From NCBI GenBank assembly GCA_910583855.1, contig CAJTYL010000001.1:1-64000 (forward strand): a DNA stretch of 64,000 bases, in the 5' to 3' direction. The notes beneath the pieces were generated by a model that saw only the letters and a list, made by a program, of their open reading frames with translations, was not told where the DNA came from and ran no database searches. This document shows, piece after piece, positions 1-12,654 of the stretch (positions within the stretch are counted from its first letter, which is position 1; each line of letters begins with the position of its first letter). The translations under genes were made by a program, and so were the position numbers. This DNA comes from an uncultured Christensenella sp. (lineage in GTDB: Bacteria; Bacillota; Clostridia; Christensenellales; Borkfalkiaceae).

Positions 1-73
1 GATATGGCAGGTCTGACTTTTGATAATTCCGTACAGTTATTCTTGAAGAAACAAGTGGTTTCTCTATTAGCAT
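1..73 (-). CDS. GNAT family N-acetyltransferase, 5' end only
   Basis: On the minus strand an ATG at 73 opens a frame that runs off the left edge of the window, giving about 24 residues. The visible start, with ITVRNYQKSDLPY about 11 residues in, is the usual first strand and helix of small GNAT acetyltransferases, which transfer an acetyl group from acetyl-CoA. A good sigma-A promoter lies about 40 nt upstream at 114-142, which supports a real gene start. The ribosome site is weak (GGCGGA, about 12 nt before the ATG). The acetyl-CoA loop is outside the window, so substrate and subfamily are unknown. The family call rests on this short N-terminus only. Confidence 0.55.
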   Translation of the reverse strand, partial: MLIEKPLVSSRITVRNYQKSDLPY

Positions 74-113
74 TTTAAAAGTTTTCCGCCAAATTACTGT
101 TTATCGTAGTTTC

Positions 114-142
114 ATTATATCACGAAAAATGAAAGAACGCAA
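114..142 (-). promoter_or_regulatory. Sigma-A type promoter for the GNAT gene
   Basis: Read on the minus strand, TTGCGT (137-142) is followed by a 17-nt spacer and TATAAT (114-119). The -10 box is consensus. The start of transcription would fall near 107, about 34 nt before the ATG at 73. Confidence 0.65.
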
Positions 143-184
143 CTGATTGAATTTTGCGTGCTATATAAAACATATCTATATCTC

Positions 185-206
185 ACTAGGCTACGAGTAG
201 CCTAGT
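185..206. repeat. Perfect 10-bp inverted repeat
   Basis: ACTAGGCTAC (185-194) is mirrored by GTAGCCTAGT (197-206) with only two bases between. No T-run follows on either strand, so it is not a convincing terminator. It lies between the GNAT promoter and the terminator of the flavodoxin gene. It could be a protein-binding palindrome, but nothing shows which protein. Confidence 0.5.
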
Positions 207-231
207 TCGTCCACGAAAAAAAGTACAGAAA

Positions 232-254
232 AGGCACAGCTTAACGCTATGCCT
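232..254 (-). terminator. Rho-independent terminator after the EFR1 gene
   Basis: The stem AGGCACAGC (232-240) pairs with GCTATGCCT (246-254), with one G-T pair, across a 5-nt loop. On the minus strand it is followed by T-rich sequence including seven Ts in a row. It is the likely 3' end of transcripts from the gene at 361-1137. A smaller hairpin (TTCCC/GGGAA, 284-296) lies just before it. Confidence 0.6.
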
Positions 255-360
255 AAATCTTTTTATTTGCGTTTTATTAAAAATTCCCTATGGGAACTAC
301 TGTAAAGCCCCGCCTTTTTTCTATTGTAATGTGTGCCATATGAATCGCATATTAGAAAAA

Positions 361-1137
361 TTACGGCGATTCCCGAACTGTATATCTCTCGAATTTGCAT
401 TGTTCGTATACTTTGTTCCCGATTATCGTAATTGCTTGTTTGGGGCAGTTTGAAAAACAACGGTAACACATTGTGCACTTTCGGTTAAACTTTACCGCGC
501 CGTCTTTTACTTCTATGTTTTTCATAGGGCAAATCGACGCGCATAATCCGCAAGCTATGCATTTTGCGGTATCCGCTTTTATGCCGTCGTAATATCGCTT
601 CGTCTTTTTTCGGAAATACAGCCTTTGTCCGAACAAGCCCAAAAGCCTACACCAAAAGCTTAAACCGTTTTGCGGATATTTTCCTAAAAATATTTGTTTT
701 GCGGTTTTTTCTATCTTTTTATCTGATTTAGCAATTACCTTACGGTTTTTTTCGGGCGATTTTTTCAATAATTTAACGTCGCCTATGCAATCTGGCATTA
801 CGAGGTGTAAACCGCCCAAGATTTTCGCGCCGTACTTTTTCAAAAGTCTTGCCGCGCAACCCGCGCCGTCGCCGCTGAACAATCCCATAGTTGCTATAAT
901 AAAAATTTTTTTACCCGTCCAAAGCGCCGCGTTATGTACTATAAAGTCGTTAACTATCTTTGGCAAAGAGGAATAATAAACCGGATAGGCAAAAATAATC
1001 TCTTCGCTCGACGGTATATCGTCTATTGCATTTTCATTCTCAATAGAATACGACGCCGCATTTGCATCAAGCATCTGCAATAAATATTCCGCGCAATGTT
1101 TCGTGTTGCCCGTGCCGCTGAAATAAATTCCAATCAT
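361..1137 (-). CDS. EFR1-type flavodoxin / 4Fe-4S ferredoxin fusion
   Basis: A 258-residue electron-transfer protein. The N-terminus (MIGIYFSGTGNTKH) has the FMN phosphate-binding loop of flavodoxins, followed by a flavodoxin-like domain to about residue 170. The C-terminal 80 residues carry two ferredoxin clusters, CIACGLCASICP and CTMCYRCFSNCP, each able to hold a 4Fe-4S centre. The protein is probably cytoplasmic and may pass electrons between a flavin and a partner reductase; its partner is unknown. The start at 1137 is chosen because the flavodoxin motif begins there; upstream in-frame codons encode an unlikely leader that overlaps the neighbouring broken gene. A second family member lies at 14932-15879. 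The cytochrome-free domain order matches proteins named EFR1 ferrodoxin in databases. Confidence 0.85.
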   Translation of the reverse strand: MIGIYFSGTGNTKHCAEYLLQMLDANAASYSIENENAIDDIPSSEEIIFAYPVYYSSLPKIVNDFIVHNAALWTGKKIFIIATMGLFSGDGAGCAARLLKKYGAKILGGLHLVMPDCIGDVKLLKKSPEKNRKVIAKSDKKIEKTAKQIFLGKYPQNGLSFWCRLLGLFGQRLYFRKKTKRYYDGIKADTAKCIACGLCASICPMKNIEVKDGAVKFNRKCTMCYRCFSNCPKQAITIIGNKVYEQCKFERYTVRESP

Positions 1138-1172
1138 TGTCCATATCCTTTGATAAGTTAATCGGCTTCTCG

Positions 1173-1493
1173 TTATGGCGGAAACCTTAGCCAAAGAACC
1201 ACTTTTATAAAGTTTATAACTCCGTTAAAGGTTAATTTCTGCATCGCGGCAAACACGCCGACGACCGCAATGATCATACCGACGGATTGTAAACCTGCGC
1301 TCATAGGGACGATGCCTAATATTACGGGAGCGGTATAGCCCAAGATTTCAATTATTTTCAAAACTGTTGCTATCGGCTTTTTAAATTCTTTTTTTGCTAT
1401 TACCGTTGAAAGGTGATAGGTGCACATACCAACGCACAATTCGCTCCAAGCTCTCAAATCGTAAACGAAAGTAGTAAAAGCCCAATTAGTACA
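1173..1493 (-). pseudogene. Acyltransferase-3 family fragment (broken)
   Basis: About 105 residues of minus-strand sequence match the middle of the acyltransferase gene at the right edge of this window (63063-64000). Matching landmarks are TNWAFTT, VYDLRAW, LCVGM and LSTVIAKK. The similarity starts directly after an in-frame TAA (1497-1499), so the N-terminal half is missing. At the 3' end the match fades after residues resembling VVGVFAA, and the last transmembrane helices are gone. The only start available is a TTG at 1457. Acyltransferase-3 proteins are multi-spanning membrane enzymes that O-acylate surface sugars; this remnant cannot do so. It is best read as a decayed duplicate. Confidence 0.75.
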
Positions 1494-1555
1494 AATTTAT
1501 CCTCCGTAAATAAGCGTTCATAGTGAACGAACAAAAAACGCAAATCACGCCGCAA

Positions 1556-2926
1556 TCAACTCTTAAACAAACTCTTAATCATCGTGTTTGCGTAAAGAAT
1601 AGGCACGATAGTAATTTTATCTTTGTACTTTAATACCGACTTCATATTTTTTGCAGGCACCAAAACCTTTTTAAAACCCATCTTCACGCACTCCGCAACC
1701 CGCTTTTCGCAATAGGAAACGGCGCGTACTTCGCCCGTCAAACCAACCTCGCCGAACACCGCCGTATACTTATCTATGGGCTGCCCGAAGTACGCTGAAG
1801 CAAGCGCGGCGCAAACCGCCAAATCGCATGCGGGTTCGTTCAGCTTAATTCCACCCATCGCGTTCACGTAAATATCGTACCCGCCCAGCGCCAGTCCGCA
1901 CCGCTTTTCCATAACTGCGATAAGCAGCACCAGCTTGTTGTAATCTATCCCGAGCGGCATACGTCTCGGCTGCCCGAACGTCGTCTTTGCGACGAGCGTC
2001 TGAACCTCAACGTTCATACATCTTGCGCCCGTCTGCGCGGGGGTAACGGCGGAGCCCGCCTCTTCGCCGCGGCTCTCTGACAGGAACACGCCGGAGTAGT
2101 CCGTCACCGCTACAATTCCCTCGCCCGTCATCTCGAAAACGCCCACCTCGGAAACGTTGCCGAATCTGTTTTTCACGGCGCGTAAAATCCTGAAATTCTC
2201 TTGATTTTCACCCTCGAAGTAGAGGACGGTGTCCATAATATGTTCTAGCACCTTAGGACCCGCAAGCGCGCCCTCTTTCGTGACGTGCCCGACGATAAAA
2301 AAGGTTATGCCGCGGCTCTTTGCAATCCGCATAAGCTTTGAGGCGCACTCCCGCACTTGTCCGACCGAACCCGAAGAGGAGGATAAATCGTCCGTGTACA
2401 CCGCCTGAATACTGTCGATTATACAGAACTCCACGCCGTCCAGTTCGCTTTCAAGTCCGTCTATGCAGGTTTCGTTTATTATAAGCATGTCGCCGGAGTC
2501 AAGATTCAACCGTTCGGCGCGCATCTTCACCTGCGAGCAGCTCTCCTCTGCGGAGAAATAAAGCACCTTGTGTTTCGTCGAAAGATGCGCCGCAATCTGC
2601 GTTAAAAGGGTAGACTTACCTATTCCGGGGTCACCGCCCAAAAGCACGAGCGAGCCCGCCACGATGCCCCCGCCCAAAACGTTGTCGAACTCGGAAATTC
2701 CCGAAGAGGTACGCTCGTACCTCTCGTAAGTAATCTGCGAAAGAGGCTTCGCCCGCCCGCCGTAAACGGGTTTGTTTGCCGCCTTTTGCGGCTCCGCGGG
2801 TTTCACAATCTCTTCAATCATAGTGTTGAATTTCCCGCAGGCAGGGCACCTTCCAAGCCAACGCGGGCTCGTTGCCCCGCACTCGGAACACACAAATTCC
2901 GTCTGCGTCTTAGTAGTTTTAGCCAT
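1556..2926 (-). CDS. radA: DNA repair protein RadA (branch migration helicase)
   Basis: A 456-residue RadA/Sms. The N-terminus holds a four-cysteine zinc finger (C13, C16, C27, C30). The RecA-like ATPase core has a Walker A site GGDPGIGKST near residue 90 and the RadA signature KNRFG near residue 250. The C-terminal part is the Lon-protease-like domain. RadA loads onto recombination intermediates and drives branch migration during repair. The start at 2926 has a clear AAAGAGGT site 7 nt upstream; a longer reading frame into the preceding gene has none. It starts 2 nt after the ispDF stop, so the two genes share a transcript, an arrangement common in Clostridia. Confidence 0.96.
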   Translation of the reverse strand: MAKTTKTQTEFVCSECGATSPRWLGRCPACGKFNTMIEEIVKPAEPQKAANKPVYGGRAKPLSQITYERYERTSSGISEFDNVLGGGIVAGSLVLLGGDPGIGKSTLLTQIAAHLSTKHKVLYFSAEESCSQVKMRAERLNLDSGDMLIINETCIDGLESELDGVEFCIIDSIQAVYTDDLSSSSGSVGQVRECASKLMRIAKSRGITFFIVGHVTKEGALAGPKVLEHIMDTVLYFEGENQENFRILRAVKNRFGNVSEVGVFEMTGEGIVAVTDYSGVFLSESRGEEAGSAVTPAQTGARCMNVEVQTLVAKTTFGQPRRMPLGIDYNKLVLLIAVMEKRCGLALGGYDIYVNAMGGIKLNEPACDLAVCAALASAYFGQPIDKYTAVFGEVGLTGEVRAVSYCEKRVAECVKMGFKKVLVPAKNMKSVLKYKDKITIVPILYANTMIKSLFKS

Positions 2927-2928
2927 AG

Positions 2929-4065
2929 TTATACCTCTTTCAGCGTTACAGTCGCGTACGCGCAAATTCCGCGCCCTTCGCCGACGAACCCTAGCCCCTC
3001 GGAAGTTCCCGCGGTAATAGAAATATTTCCCCTGTCCGCGCCCGTCAAGGAAGCCACCCGCGCGACCATATTATCTATATACGCTGAAATTCTGGGCTTT
3101 TCCGCCTGAACGGCTACGGAAACGTTTTTCACCCGCAAACCCTTTTCACCTATAATTTCAACGACTTTTTCAAGAAGAAGCGCACTGTCCGCACCCTTAA
3201 AGGCAGGGTCGCTGTCGGGGAAGTAGTGCCCTATGTCTTTAAGTCCCGCCGCAGAGAGAACGGCGTCCATAACGGCGTGCAACGCAACGTCTCCGTCGCT
3301 GTGGGCAATAAGCCCCGTATCGCACGGAATTTCCACCCCGCAAAGGGTAACGGAGTTTCGTTTTCCTCCGAACGCGTGCACGTCCACCCCGAAGCCCGTC
3401 AAACCGCTAACGGCGGCGGTGAGGGGGAGTTCCCTCATAAAATCACTTTTAAAAGTCAGCTTGATATTACCCTCTTCGCCGTCGATAATGCGGGCGGGCG
3501 AAACGAACTCGCAGTAAACCGCGCTGTCGTCGGTGTACGCTTTATCCCCCGCAAGCGCGTAAGCGCGGCGTATATCCTCGGTTAAGAAGCCTTGCGGCGT
3601 CTGTACGCGAAACGTAACTTCCCTGTCAAGCCTGTCGGTGACGTAACCCAAATGGGCGCAAACGGCGGTGTCGGTAAAGCGTATTGCCGCTACCGCGCTT
3701 GAAAACTTTTTAACTCCGTCAATGCAGCTTAAAATAAGTTTGCGCGAAAGAAAAGGTCGCGCTCCGTCGTGAATTAAAACGATTTCGCCCGTAACGTCTT
3801 TAAGCGCGTTTTTCACGCTTTCCGTTCGGGTTGCTCCGCCTTTAATAACCTTGTATCCGAACGGCTTGCACAGTGCGGAAATTTCTTCAAAATCAACTTC
3901 GGAAGCGGCAACAATAACCTCGTCCACCTCGGGCATATTAAATTTATTCAGCGTGTGCCAAAGCGCGGGCGCACCGTAAAGGGGGGCAAGCAACTTGTTT
4001 TGCCCCAAACCCGCGCGTTCGCCCTTGCCCGCCGCGCAAATTATAACGCTGACCTTATCGTCCAT
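2929..4065 (-). CDS. ispDF: Bifunctional IspD/IspF (MEP isoprenoid pathway)
   Basis: A 378-residue fusion of two MEP-pathway enzymes. Residues 1 to about 220 form IspD, which joins CTP to methylerythritol phosphate; its nucleotide loop is AAGKGERAG and the IHDGARPF motif lies near residue 97. From about residue 222 the IspF part makes the cyclic diphosphate; it shows the metal ligands DVHAFG and the motif HSDGDVALHAVMDA. The organism therefore makes isoprenoids by the MEP route, at least through these steps. Fused IspDF is known in several bacterial groups, so the fusion itself is not new. The start has AAAAGG about 13 nt upstream. The gene leads the ispDF-radA transcript. Confidence 0.95.
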   Translation of the reverse strand: MDDKVSVIICAAGKGERAGLGQNKLLAPLYGAPALWHTLNKFNMPEVDEVIVAASEVDFEEISALCKPFGYKVIKGGATRTESVKNALKDVTGEIVLIHDGARPFLSRKLILSCIDGVKKFSSAVAAIRFTDTAVCAHLGYVTDRLDREVTFRVQTPQGFLTEDIRRAYALAGDKAYTDDSAVYCEFVSPARIIDGEEGNIKLTFKSDFMRELPLTAAVSGLTGFGVDVHAFGGKRNSVTLCGVEIPCDTGLIAHSDGDVALHAVMDAVLSAAGLKDIGHYFPDSDPAFKGADSALLLEKVVEIIGEKGLRVKNVSVAVQAEKPRISAYIDNMVARVASLTGADRGNISITAGTSEGLGFVGEGRGICAYATVTLKEV

Positions 4066-4177
4066 TTAAGCCTACCTTTTTATATTTTTTCTTAAAACAC
4101 CAAACGTCGCAAGCAAACCCACGCTTTTTGGGTTAGCGCACTCAATTTGTGGCTATGCCACCCCAGCGGAGGGAATA

Positions 4178-4236
4178 CCCGCAATTATATACTTGTGTGC
4201 CCTCAAAATTGCGGGCAGGGAGGCGAGAAGCCTCCC
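4178..4236. repeat. Structured intergenic region with two perfect inverted repeats
   Basis: The 219 bases between rqcP and ispDF hold no gene. CCCGCAATT (4178-4186) pairs perfectly with AATTGCGGG (4207-4215), and GGGAGGC (4218-4224) pairs with GCCTCCC (4230-4236) over a 5-nt loop. Neither hairpin is followed by a clear T-run. A TATAAT lies inside the first loop on the minus strand and may be the ispDF -10 box, though no good -35 is seen. The hairpins could separate rqcP from ispDF transcription or be leader RNA structure. Confidence 0.4.
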
Positions 4237-4284
4237 AAAATCACGAACAATCGCAGGCACAGAATAGCCGAGATTTTTGTGAAC

Positions 4285-4527
4285 CTACTCTATAATTTCG
4301 TAAAGGGAGGAAGCCTCGTCCTTTTTTACCGTTTCCTTGATATTCAATATCCTGAATTTTACCGCGCCGCCAGTAAACTGCAATTCGACTTCGTCTCCGG
4401 CTTTTATCTGTTTTGCGGGCTTGGCTTCCCTACCGTTTATAATAACTTTGCCCTTTTCGCAAGCCTGTTGCGCAAGCGTGCGCCGCTTTAAAATTCTGGA
4501 TACTTTTAAAAACTTGTCTATTCTCAT
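4285..4527 (-). CDS. rqcP: S4-domain RNA-binding protein RqcP
   Basis: An 80-residue single S4 domain protein (MRIDKFLKVSRILKRR at the start, GREAKPAKQIKAGD in the middle). The size and S4 pattern match RqcP (YabO) of Bacillus. That protein binds the 50S subunit with RqcH and supports the addition of alanine tails to stalled chains in ribosome quality control. HslR-type heat-shock S4 proteins are a close alternative but are usually longer. Codon use and position, divergent from rpoB, look ordinary. Confidence 0.85.
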   Translation of the reverse strand: MRIDKFLKVSRILKRRTLAQQACEKGKVIINGREAKPAKQIKAGDEVELQFTGGAVKFRILNIKETVKKDEASSLYEIIE

Positions 4528-4554
4528 AATTTTAACTTTTCTCCGGAAAACGAG

Positions 4555-4583
4555 TTGACAATATTGAAACCGTGTTGTACAAT
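4555..4583 (+). promoter_or_regulatory. Sigma-A promoter for rpoBC
   Basis: A consensus TTGACA (4555-4560), a 17-nt spacer and TACAAT (4578-4583) lie just upstream of the divergent rqcP start and point toward rpoB. Transcription would begin near 4590. It leaves an untranslated leader of about 245 nt (4590-4834) that is AT-rich. I see no terminator in that leader, only a weak pairing CTTTAC/GTAAAG (4685-4720). Confidence 0.75.
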
Positions 4584-4834
4584 AATAAACTGAACTAAAA
4601 TGCAGTTTTAGCGCTATTTTTACTTTTTTGGTAAAAAATTACGCAAAAATCCGCCATTTTTCACCCCGTTTTCGGGCAAATTTCCTTTACATTATATATT
4701 AATTACATTAAAAAGTAAAGGGCAAACTCAAAGATTTTAAAATTGTAAGATTTTTTCCGGTGAAAAGATATAAACGGATAATCGCCACAATGTGAAATAT
4801 AAATTTAGGCAAGCAGCCAAAAGGAGTTCTTTTA

Positions 4835-7800
4835 ATGAATTTACCGATTCACAAGTATGGCAAAACCGAAAGGAGAAAGTTCGGTAAAATTAACGAAGTT
4901 ATAGACATTCCCGACCTCGTTGAAATTCAAAGGTCAAGCTATGACACGTTTATGAAGGAGGGCATCGCGGAAGTCTTTGAAGACTTTATGCCCATTACCG
5001 ACTACTCCGACCATTACGAGCTTTATTTCCTCGAACACTGGTTTGACGAAAAGCCGAAGTACGACGAAAAGGAGTGTCGCAACCGCGACGCTACTTACGC
5101 GCTTCCCATGCACGTCAAGATTAGGCTCGTCAACAAGGTAAAGGAAGAGGTTATCGACCAGCCCGTATTTATGGGCGAGTTCCCTCTTATGACCGATTCG
5201 GGTTCGTTTATAATCAACGGCGCCGAGCGCGTTATCGTCTCCCAGCTCGTCCGCTCTCCCGGTTCCTACAACGCTTCCACGAGGGACAAGACCGGTAAGG
5301 AAATTTTCGGAACTACCGTTATCCCAAACCGCGGCGCGTGGCTTGAATTCGAGCAGGACGCGCAGGGCGTTTTGTGGGTTCACGTCGACAGAAAGAGAAA
5401 GATTTGCGCAACCGTTTTGCTCCGCGCGTTGGGTTTCGGCTCTGACAGAGCGCTCCTTGATTTGTTCGCAAACGATAAAATGATTGAAAACACCATCGCA
5501 AAGGACACCACGAAGTCCGAGAGCGACGGTCTTATCGAGCTGTACAGAAGGCTCCGCCCTGGCGAAGTTCCCACCGAAGCTTCGGTTAGGCAACACCTCA
5601 ACAACCTATTTTTCGATCCACGCCGTTACGACGTGGTAAAGGTCGGCAGATACAAGTTCAACAAAAAGCTCAATCTCTCTTACAGGCTCATAGGCTGTAA
5701 GCTTGCGGAGGATGTGTTCAATCCCGAAACGGGCGAAATTTTAGGGCACGCAGGCGAAACCGTTTCCGAAGCTCAGGCTATAACTATGCAGGACTGCGGC
5801 GTGAACGAAGTGTTCGTTCTCGTATCCGACCCCGCGCAGGGCGAAATCAAACATAAAATAATTGCAAACAACACCGTAAACTTCTCGGCTATTTCCGATA
5901 AGCCCCATAAGCTTTTCGGACTTTTGCCTACGGTTTATTATCCCAACTTCAAGTTCATGCAGAAGATTGCGGCTGAATGCGAGGGCGCAAAGATTGAAGA
6001 AGTAGCTGAAAAATTCCGCGACGAAATCAACGCGATTTATTATACCGCTGAAACGCCCGAAACGACTGACGAAAAGCCCGAGGACAAGAAGAATAGGGAA
6101 AAACGCCGTGAAATGCGCGTAAGGTTCGTTGCGGGTTGCCGGAAGTTCAACGAACTCTTCAATTCTGATATCTCCGAGATAAGCTTAGAGGACAAGAAGA
6201 CCATAAAGCCAGTCGTAGAAAAGCTCAACCACAAACACATTACGGTTGACGACATCGTCGCGGCAATTTCATCCAATATCGATTTGCAGTACGGCATCGG
6301 CACTATCGACAACATCGACCACTTAGGCAACCGTCGCGTGCGTTCGGTAGGCGAGCTACTCCAAAACCAGCTCCGCATAGGTATCGCAAGGCTTGAAAAG
6401 CTCATTAAAGAGCGTATGGCGACGCAGGACGCTATGGAAGTTACTCCTTCGGGGCTTGTCAACGTTCGTCCCGTCACCGCGGTTATCCGCGAGTTCTTCG
6501 GTTCTTCCCAGCTTTCGCAGTTCATGGACCAGACCAACCCCGCGGCAGAGCTTACCCACAAGCGTAAGCTTTCCGCCCTCGGTCCCGGCGGTCTTAACCG
6601 CGACAGAGCGACGTTCGAGGTCCGCGACGTTCACCACTCGCACTACGGCAGACTTTGCCCCATTGAAACCCCGGAAGGTCAGAACATCGGTCTTATTTCG
6701 TCGCTTGCAACCTTCTCCAAGGTCAACGAGTACGGTTTCATTATGAGTCCGTACAGAAAGGTTGAACACACTTTGGACAAGGAAGGCAAGATTATCGACA
6801 CTTGGGTTACCGACCGTGTGGATTACCTCACCGCAGACGAAGAGGACAGATATATCGTCGCTCAGGCGAACGAGCCTTTGGACGTCACCAACCGCTTCTT
6901 AAACGACCACGTCGGTTGCCGTTTCCGCGATTTGATAACGCAGTACGCGCCCGAAAAGGTCGACTATATGGACGTAAGCCCCAAGCAGCTAGTTTCGGTT
7001 GCAACCGCGCTTATTCCTTTCCTTGAAAACGACGATACCAACCGTGCGTTGATGGGTTCTAACATGCAGCGTCAGGCGGTTCCCCTTATGAAGACCGAAA
7101 GCGCAATCGTCGCTACCGGTATCGAGGGCGCAATCGCTCGCGACAGCGGCGTTATGGTCCGCGCAAAGAACGCAGGCGTAGCAGTCGGCGTTGCTTCGGA
7201 CTGCATCAAAATTCAGGAAGAAAACGGACTTATCACCGAATATCCTTTAAAGAAGTTCGCGCGCTCCAACCAGGGCACTTGCCTTAACCAACGTCCCATC
7301 GTCAATACGGGCGACAGAGTCGAAGCGGGCGAAATAATCGCGGACGGTCCCGCAACCAACAACGGCGAGCTTGCTCTCGGCAAGAACATTCTCATCGGCT
7401 ATATGGAGTGGGAAGGCTACAACTACGAGGACGCAATCCTCATTTCCGAAAAATTAGTTCAGGACGACGTATTTACGTCTATCCATATCGAAGAGCACGA
7501 AACCGAAGCGAGGGATACCAAGCTCGGCGCCGAAGAAATTACGAGGGACATTCCCAACGTATCCGAGGACGCCCTTAAAGACTTGGACGCAGACGGCATT
7601 ATCCGCATAGGCGCGGAGGTCCAGCCGGGCGATATCCTCGTCGGTAAGGTTACCCCCAAAGGCGAAACCGAGCTCACCCCCGAAGAGAGACTGCTTCGCG
7701 CAATCTTCGGCGAAAAGTCGAGGGAAGTAAGGGATACGTCCCTCAAAGTTCCCCACGGCGAAGGCGGTATCGTCGTAGACGTCAAGGTCTTCACCCGCGA

Positions 7801-8896
7801 GAACAAGGACGAGCTGTCCCCCGGAGTCAGCAAGCTCGTGCGCGTATATATCGCGCAGAAGCGTAAGATACAGGTCGGCGACAAGATGGCGGGACGCCAC
7901 GGTAACAAGGGCGTTATTTCGCGCGTGCTTCCACAGGCGGATATGCCTTTCCTTGCGGACGGCACTCCCCTGCAAATCGTATTGAACCCCCTCGGCGTTC
8001 CTTCGCGTATGAATATCGGACAGGTCCTTGAAGTGCATTTGGGTCTCGTCTGCAAACAACTCGGATGGAAAATCGCAACTCCCGTATTCGACGGCGCAAC
8101 CGAGCAGGATATAAAGAAACTGTTCCAGGAAAATAATATTATCAACCCTGAAGGCAAGGTTGACGGTAAAATTCAGGTGTACGACGGCAGAACGGGCGAA
8201 CCCTTTGAAAACAGGGTCACCGTCGGCGTACAGTATATGATAAAACTTATCCACCTCGTCGACGATAAAATTCACGCCCGTTCAATCGGTCCTTACAGTC
8301 TCGTCACGCAGCAGCCCCTCGGCGGTAAAGCGCAGTTCGGCGGTCAGCGTTTCGGCGAAATGGAAGTATGGGCGCTCGAAGCTTACGGCGCGGCGCACAT
8401 TTTGCAGGAAATTTTAACGGTCAAGTCGGACGACGTCGTAGGGCGTGTAAAGACCTACGAAAGTATTGTCAAGGGTAACAACATTTCAGAACCGGGCATA
8501 CCCGAAGCGTTCAAGGTCCTTTTAAAAGAATTGCAGTCTTTAGCTCTCGATATAAAAGTTCTTACCGAAAGCGGCGAGGAGCTCATTATCCGCGAGCTTG
8601 ACGACGACGATGACGTTATTCCCACCGCAAGGGCGCGCGAGGCGCAGGAAGCGGAGGACAGCATTCCCGAAACCGAGTTCGATATTATCGATAACGGCGT
8701 TGAAGAGGAAGAGCTCGACGAGCCTATCTCAATCTTCGATAACGACGAGGACGACTTCACTTCCAAAGAACTGTTCGACGGCGACGATATGGACGACTTC
8801 GGCGACGATGACGACCTCGGCGATAAGTTCACCCTCTTTGACGAGGATGACGACGGGGACGAAACTTCGGACGGCGAAGGCAAGGACGAAGAGTAA
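4835..8896 (+). CDS. rpoB: RNA polymerase beta subunit
   Basis: A 1353-residue beta subunit, half of the catalytic core of RNA polymerase. The rifampicin pocket (FGSSQLSQFMDQ to SALGPGGL, about residues 553-585) carries the usual sensitive residues, including the His and Ser of THKRKLSALGP. The conserved block GDKMAGRHGNKGVIS, which contacts the active site, is intact. The last 100 residues form a very acidic tail of Asp and Glu runs with no fixed motifs. A strong AAGGAG site precedes the ATG. rpoC follows after 12 nt. No L10/L12 genes are visible upstream; rqcP sits there instead. Confidence 0.98.
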   Translation: MNLPIHKYGKTERRKFGKINEVIDIPDLVEIQRSSYDTFMKEGIAEVFEDFMPITDYSDHYELYFLEHWFDEKPKYDEKECRNRDATYALPMHVKIRLVNKVKEEVIDQPVFMGEFPLMTDSGSFIINGAERVIVSQLVRSPGSYNASTRDKTGKEIFGTTVIPNRGAWLEFEQDAQGVLWVHVDRKRKICATVLLRALGFGSDRALLDLFANDKMIENTIAKDTTKSESDGLIELYRRLRPGEVPTEASVRQHLNNLFFDPRRYDVVKVGRYKFNKKLNLSYRLIGCKLAEDVFNPETGEILGHAGETVSEAQAITMQDCGVNEVFVLVSDPAQGEIKHKIIANNTVNFSAISDKPHKLFGLLPTVYYPNFKFMQKIAAECEGAKIEEVAEKFRDEINAIYYTAETPETTDEKPEDKKNREKRREMRVRFVAGCRKFNELFNSDISEISLEDKKTIKPVVEKLNHKHITVDDIVAAISSNIDLQYGIGTIDNIDHLGNRRVRSVGELLQNQLRIGIARLEKLIKERMATQDAMEVTPSGLVNVRPVTAVIREFFGSSQLSQFMDQTNPAAELTHKRKLSALGPGGLNRDRATFEVRDVHHSHYGRLCPIETPEGQNIGLISSLATFSKVNEYGFIMSPYRKVEHTLDKEGKIIDTWVTDRVDYLTADEEDRYIVAQANEPLDVTNRFLNDHVGCRFRDLITQYAPEKVDYMDVSPKQLVSVATALIPFLENDDTNRALMGSNMQRQAVPLMKTESAIVATGIEGAIARDSGVMVRAKNAGVAVGVASDCIKIQEENGLITEYPLKKFARSNQGTCLNQRPIVNTGDRVEAGEIIADGPATNNGELALGKNILIGYMEWEGYNYEDAILISEKLVQDDVFTSIHIEEHETEARDTKLGAEEITRDIPNVSEDALKDLDADGIIRIGAEVQPGDILVGKVTPKGETELTPEERLLRAIFGEKSREVRDTSLKVPHGEGGIVVDVKVFTRENKDELSPGVSKLVRVYIAQKRKIQVGDKMAGRHGNKGVISRVLPQADMPFLADGTPLQIVLNPLGVPSRMNIGQVLEVHLGLVCKQLGWKIATPVFDGATEQDIKKLFQENNIINPEGKVDGKIQVYDGRTGEPFENRVTVGVQYMIKLIHLVDDKIHARSIGPYSLVTQQPLGGKAQFGGQRFGEMEVWALEAYGAAHILQEILTVKSDDVVGRVKTYESIVKGNNISEPGIPEAFKVLLKELQSLALDIKVLTESGEELIIRELDDDDDVIPTARAREAQEAEDSIPETEFDIIDNGVEEEELDEPISIFDNDEDDFTSKELFDGDDMDDFGDDDDLGDKFTLFDEDDDGDETSDGEGKDEE

Positions 8897-8908
8897 GGGA
8901 GGTCAGAC

Positions 8909-12586
<3,678 letters not shown>

Positions 12587-12601
12587 AATTTAAAGTAAAA
12601 T

Positions 12602-12637
12602 AAAGAGCGAGGGTGCAAATTTGCACCCTCGCTCTTT
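12602..12637. terminator. 36-bp perfect palindrome, bidirectional terminator
   Basis: Eighteen bases (12602-12619) are followed directly by their exact reverse complement (12620-12637). The stem is rich in G and C in the middle and ends in AAA/TTT, so T-runs follow on both strands. It lies between the convergent rpoC and popT genes and can end both transcripts. Confidence 0.85.
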
Positions 12638-12654
12638 ATTGTCATTCTGAGGTG

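Noticed and set aside
4590..4834. Riboswitch or ribosomal-protein leader in the long rpoB leader
   Set aside because: The region is AT-rich with only one weak pairing, no terminator-like hairpin and no match to leaders that I know.
7454..8275. Long minus-strand open frames inside rpoB
   Set aside because: No ribosome site, no recognisable domain, and codon phase fits shadows of the strongly conserved plus-strand gene.
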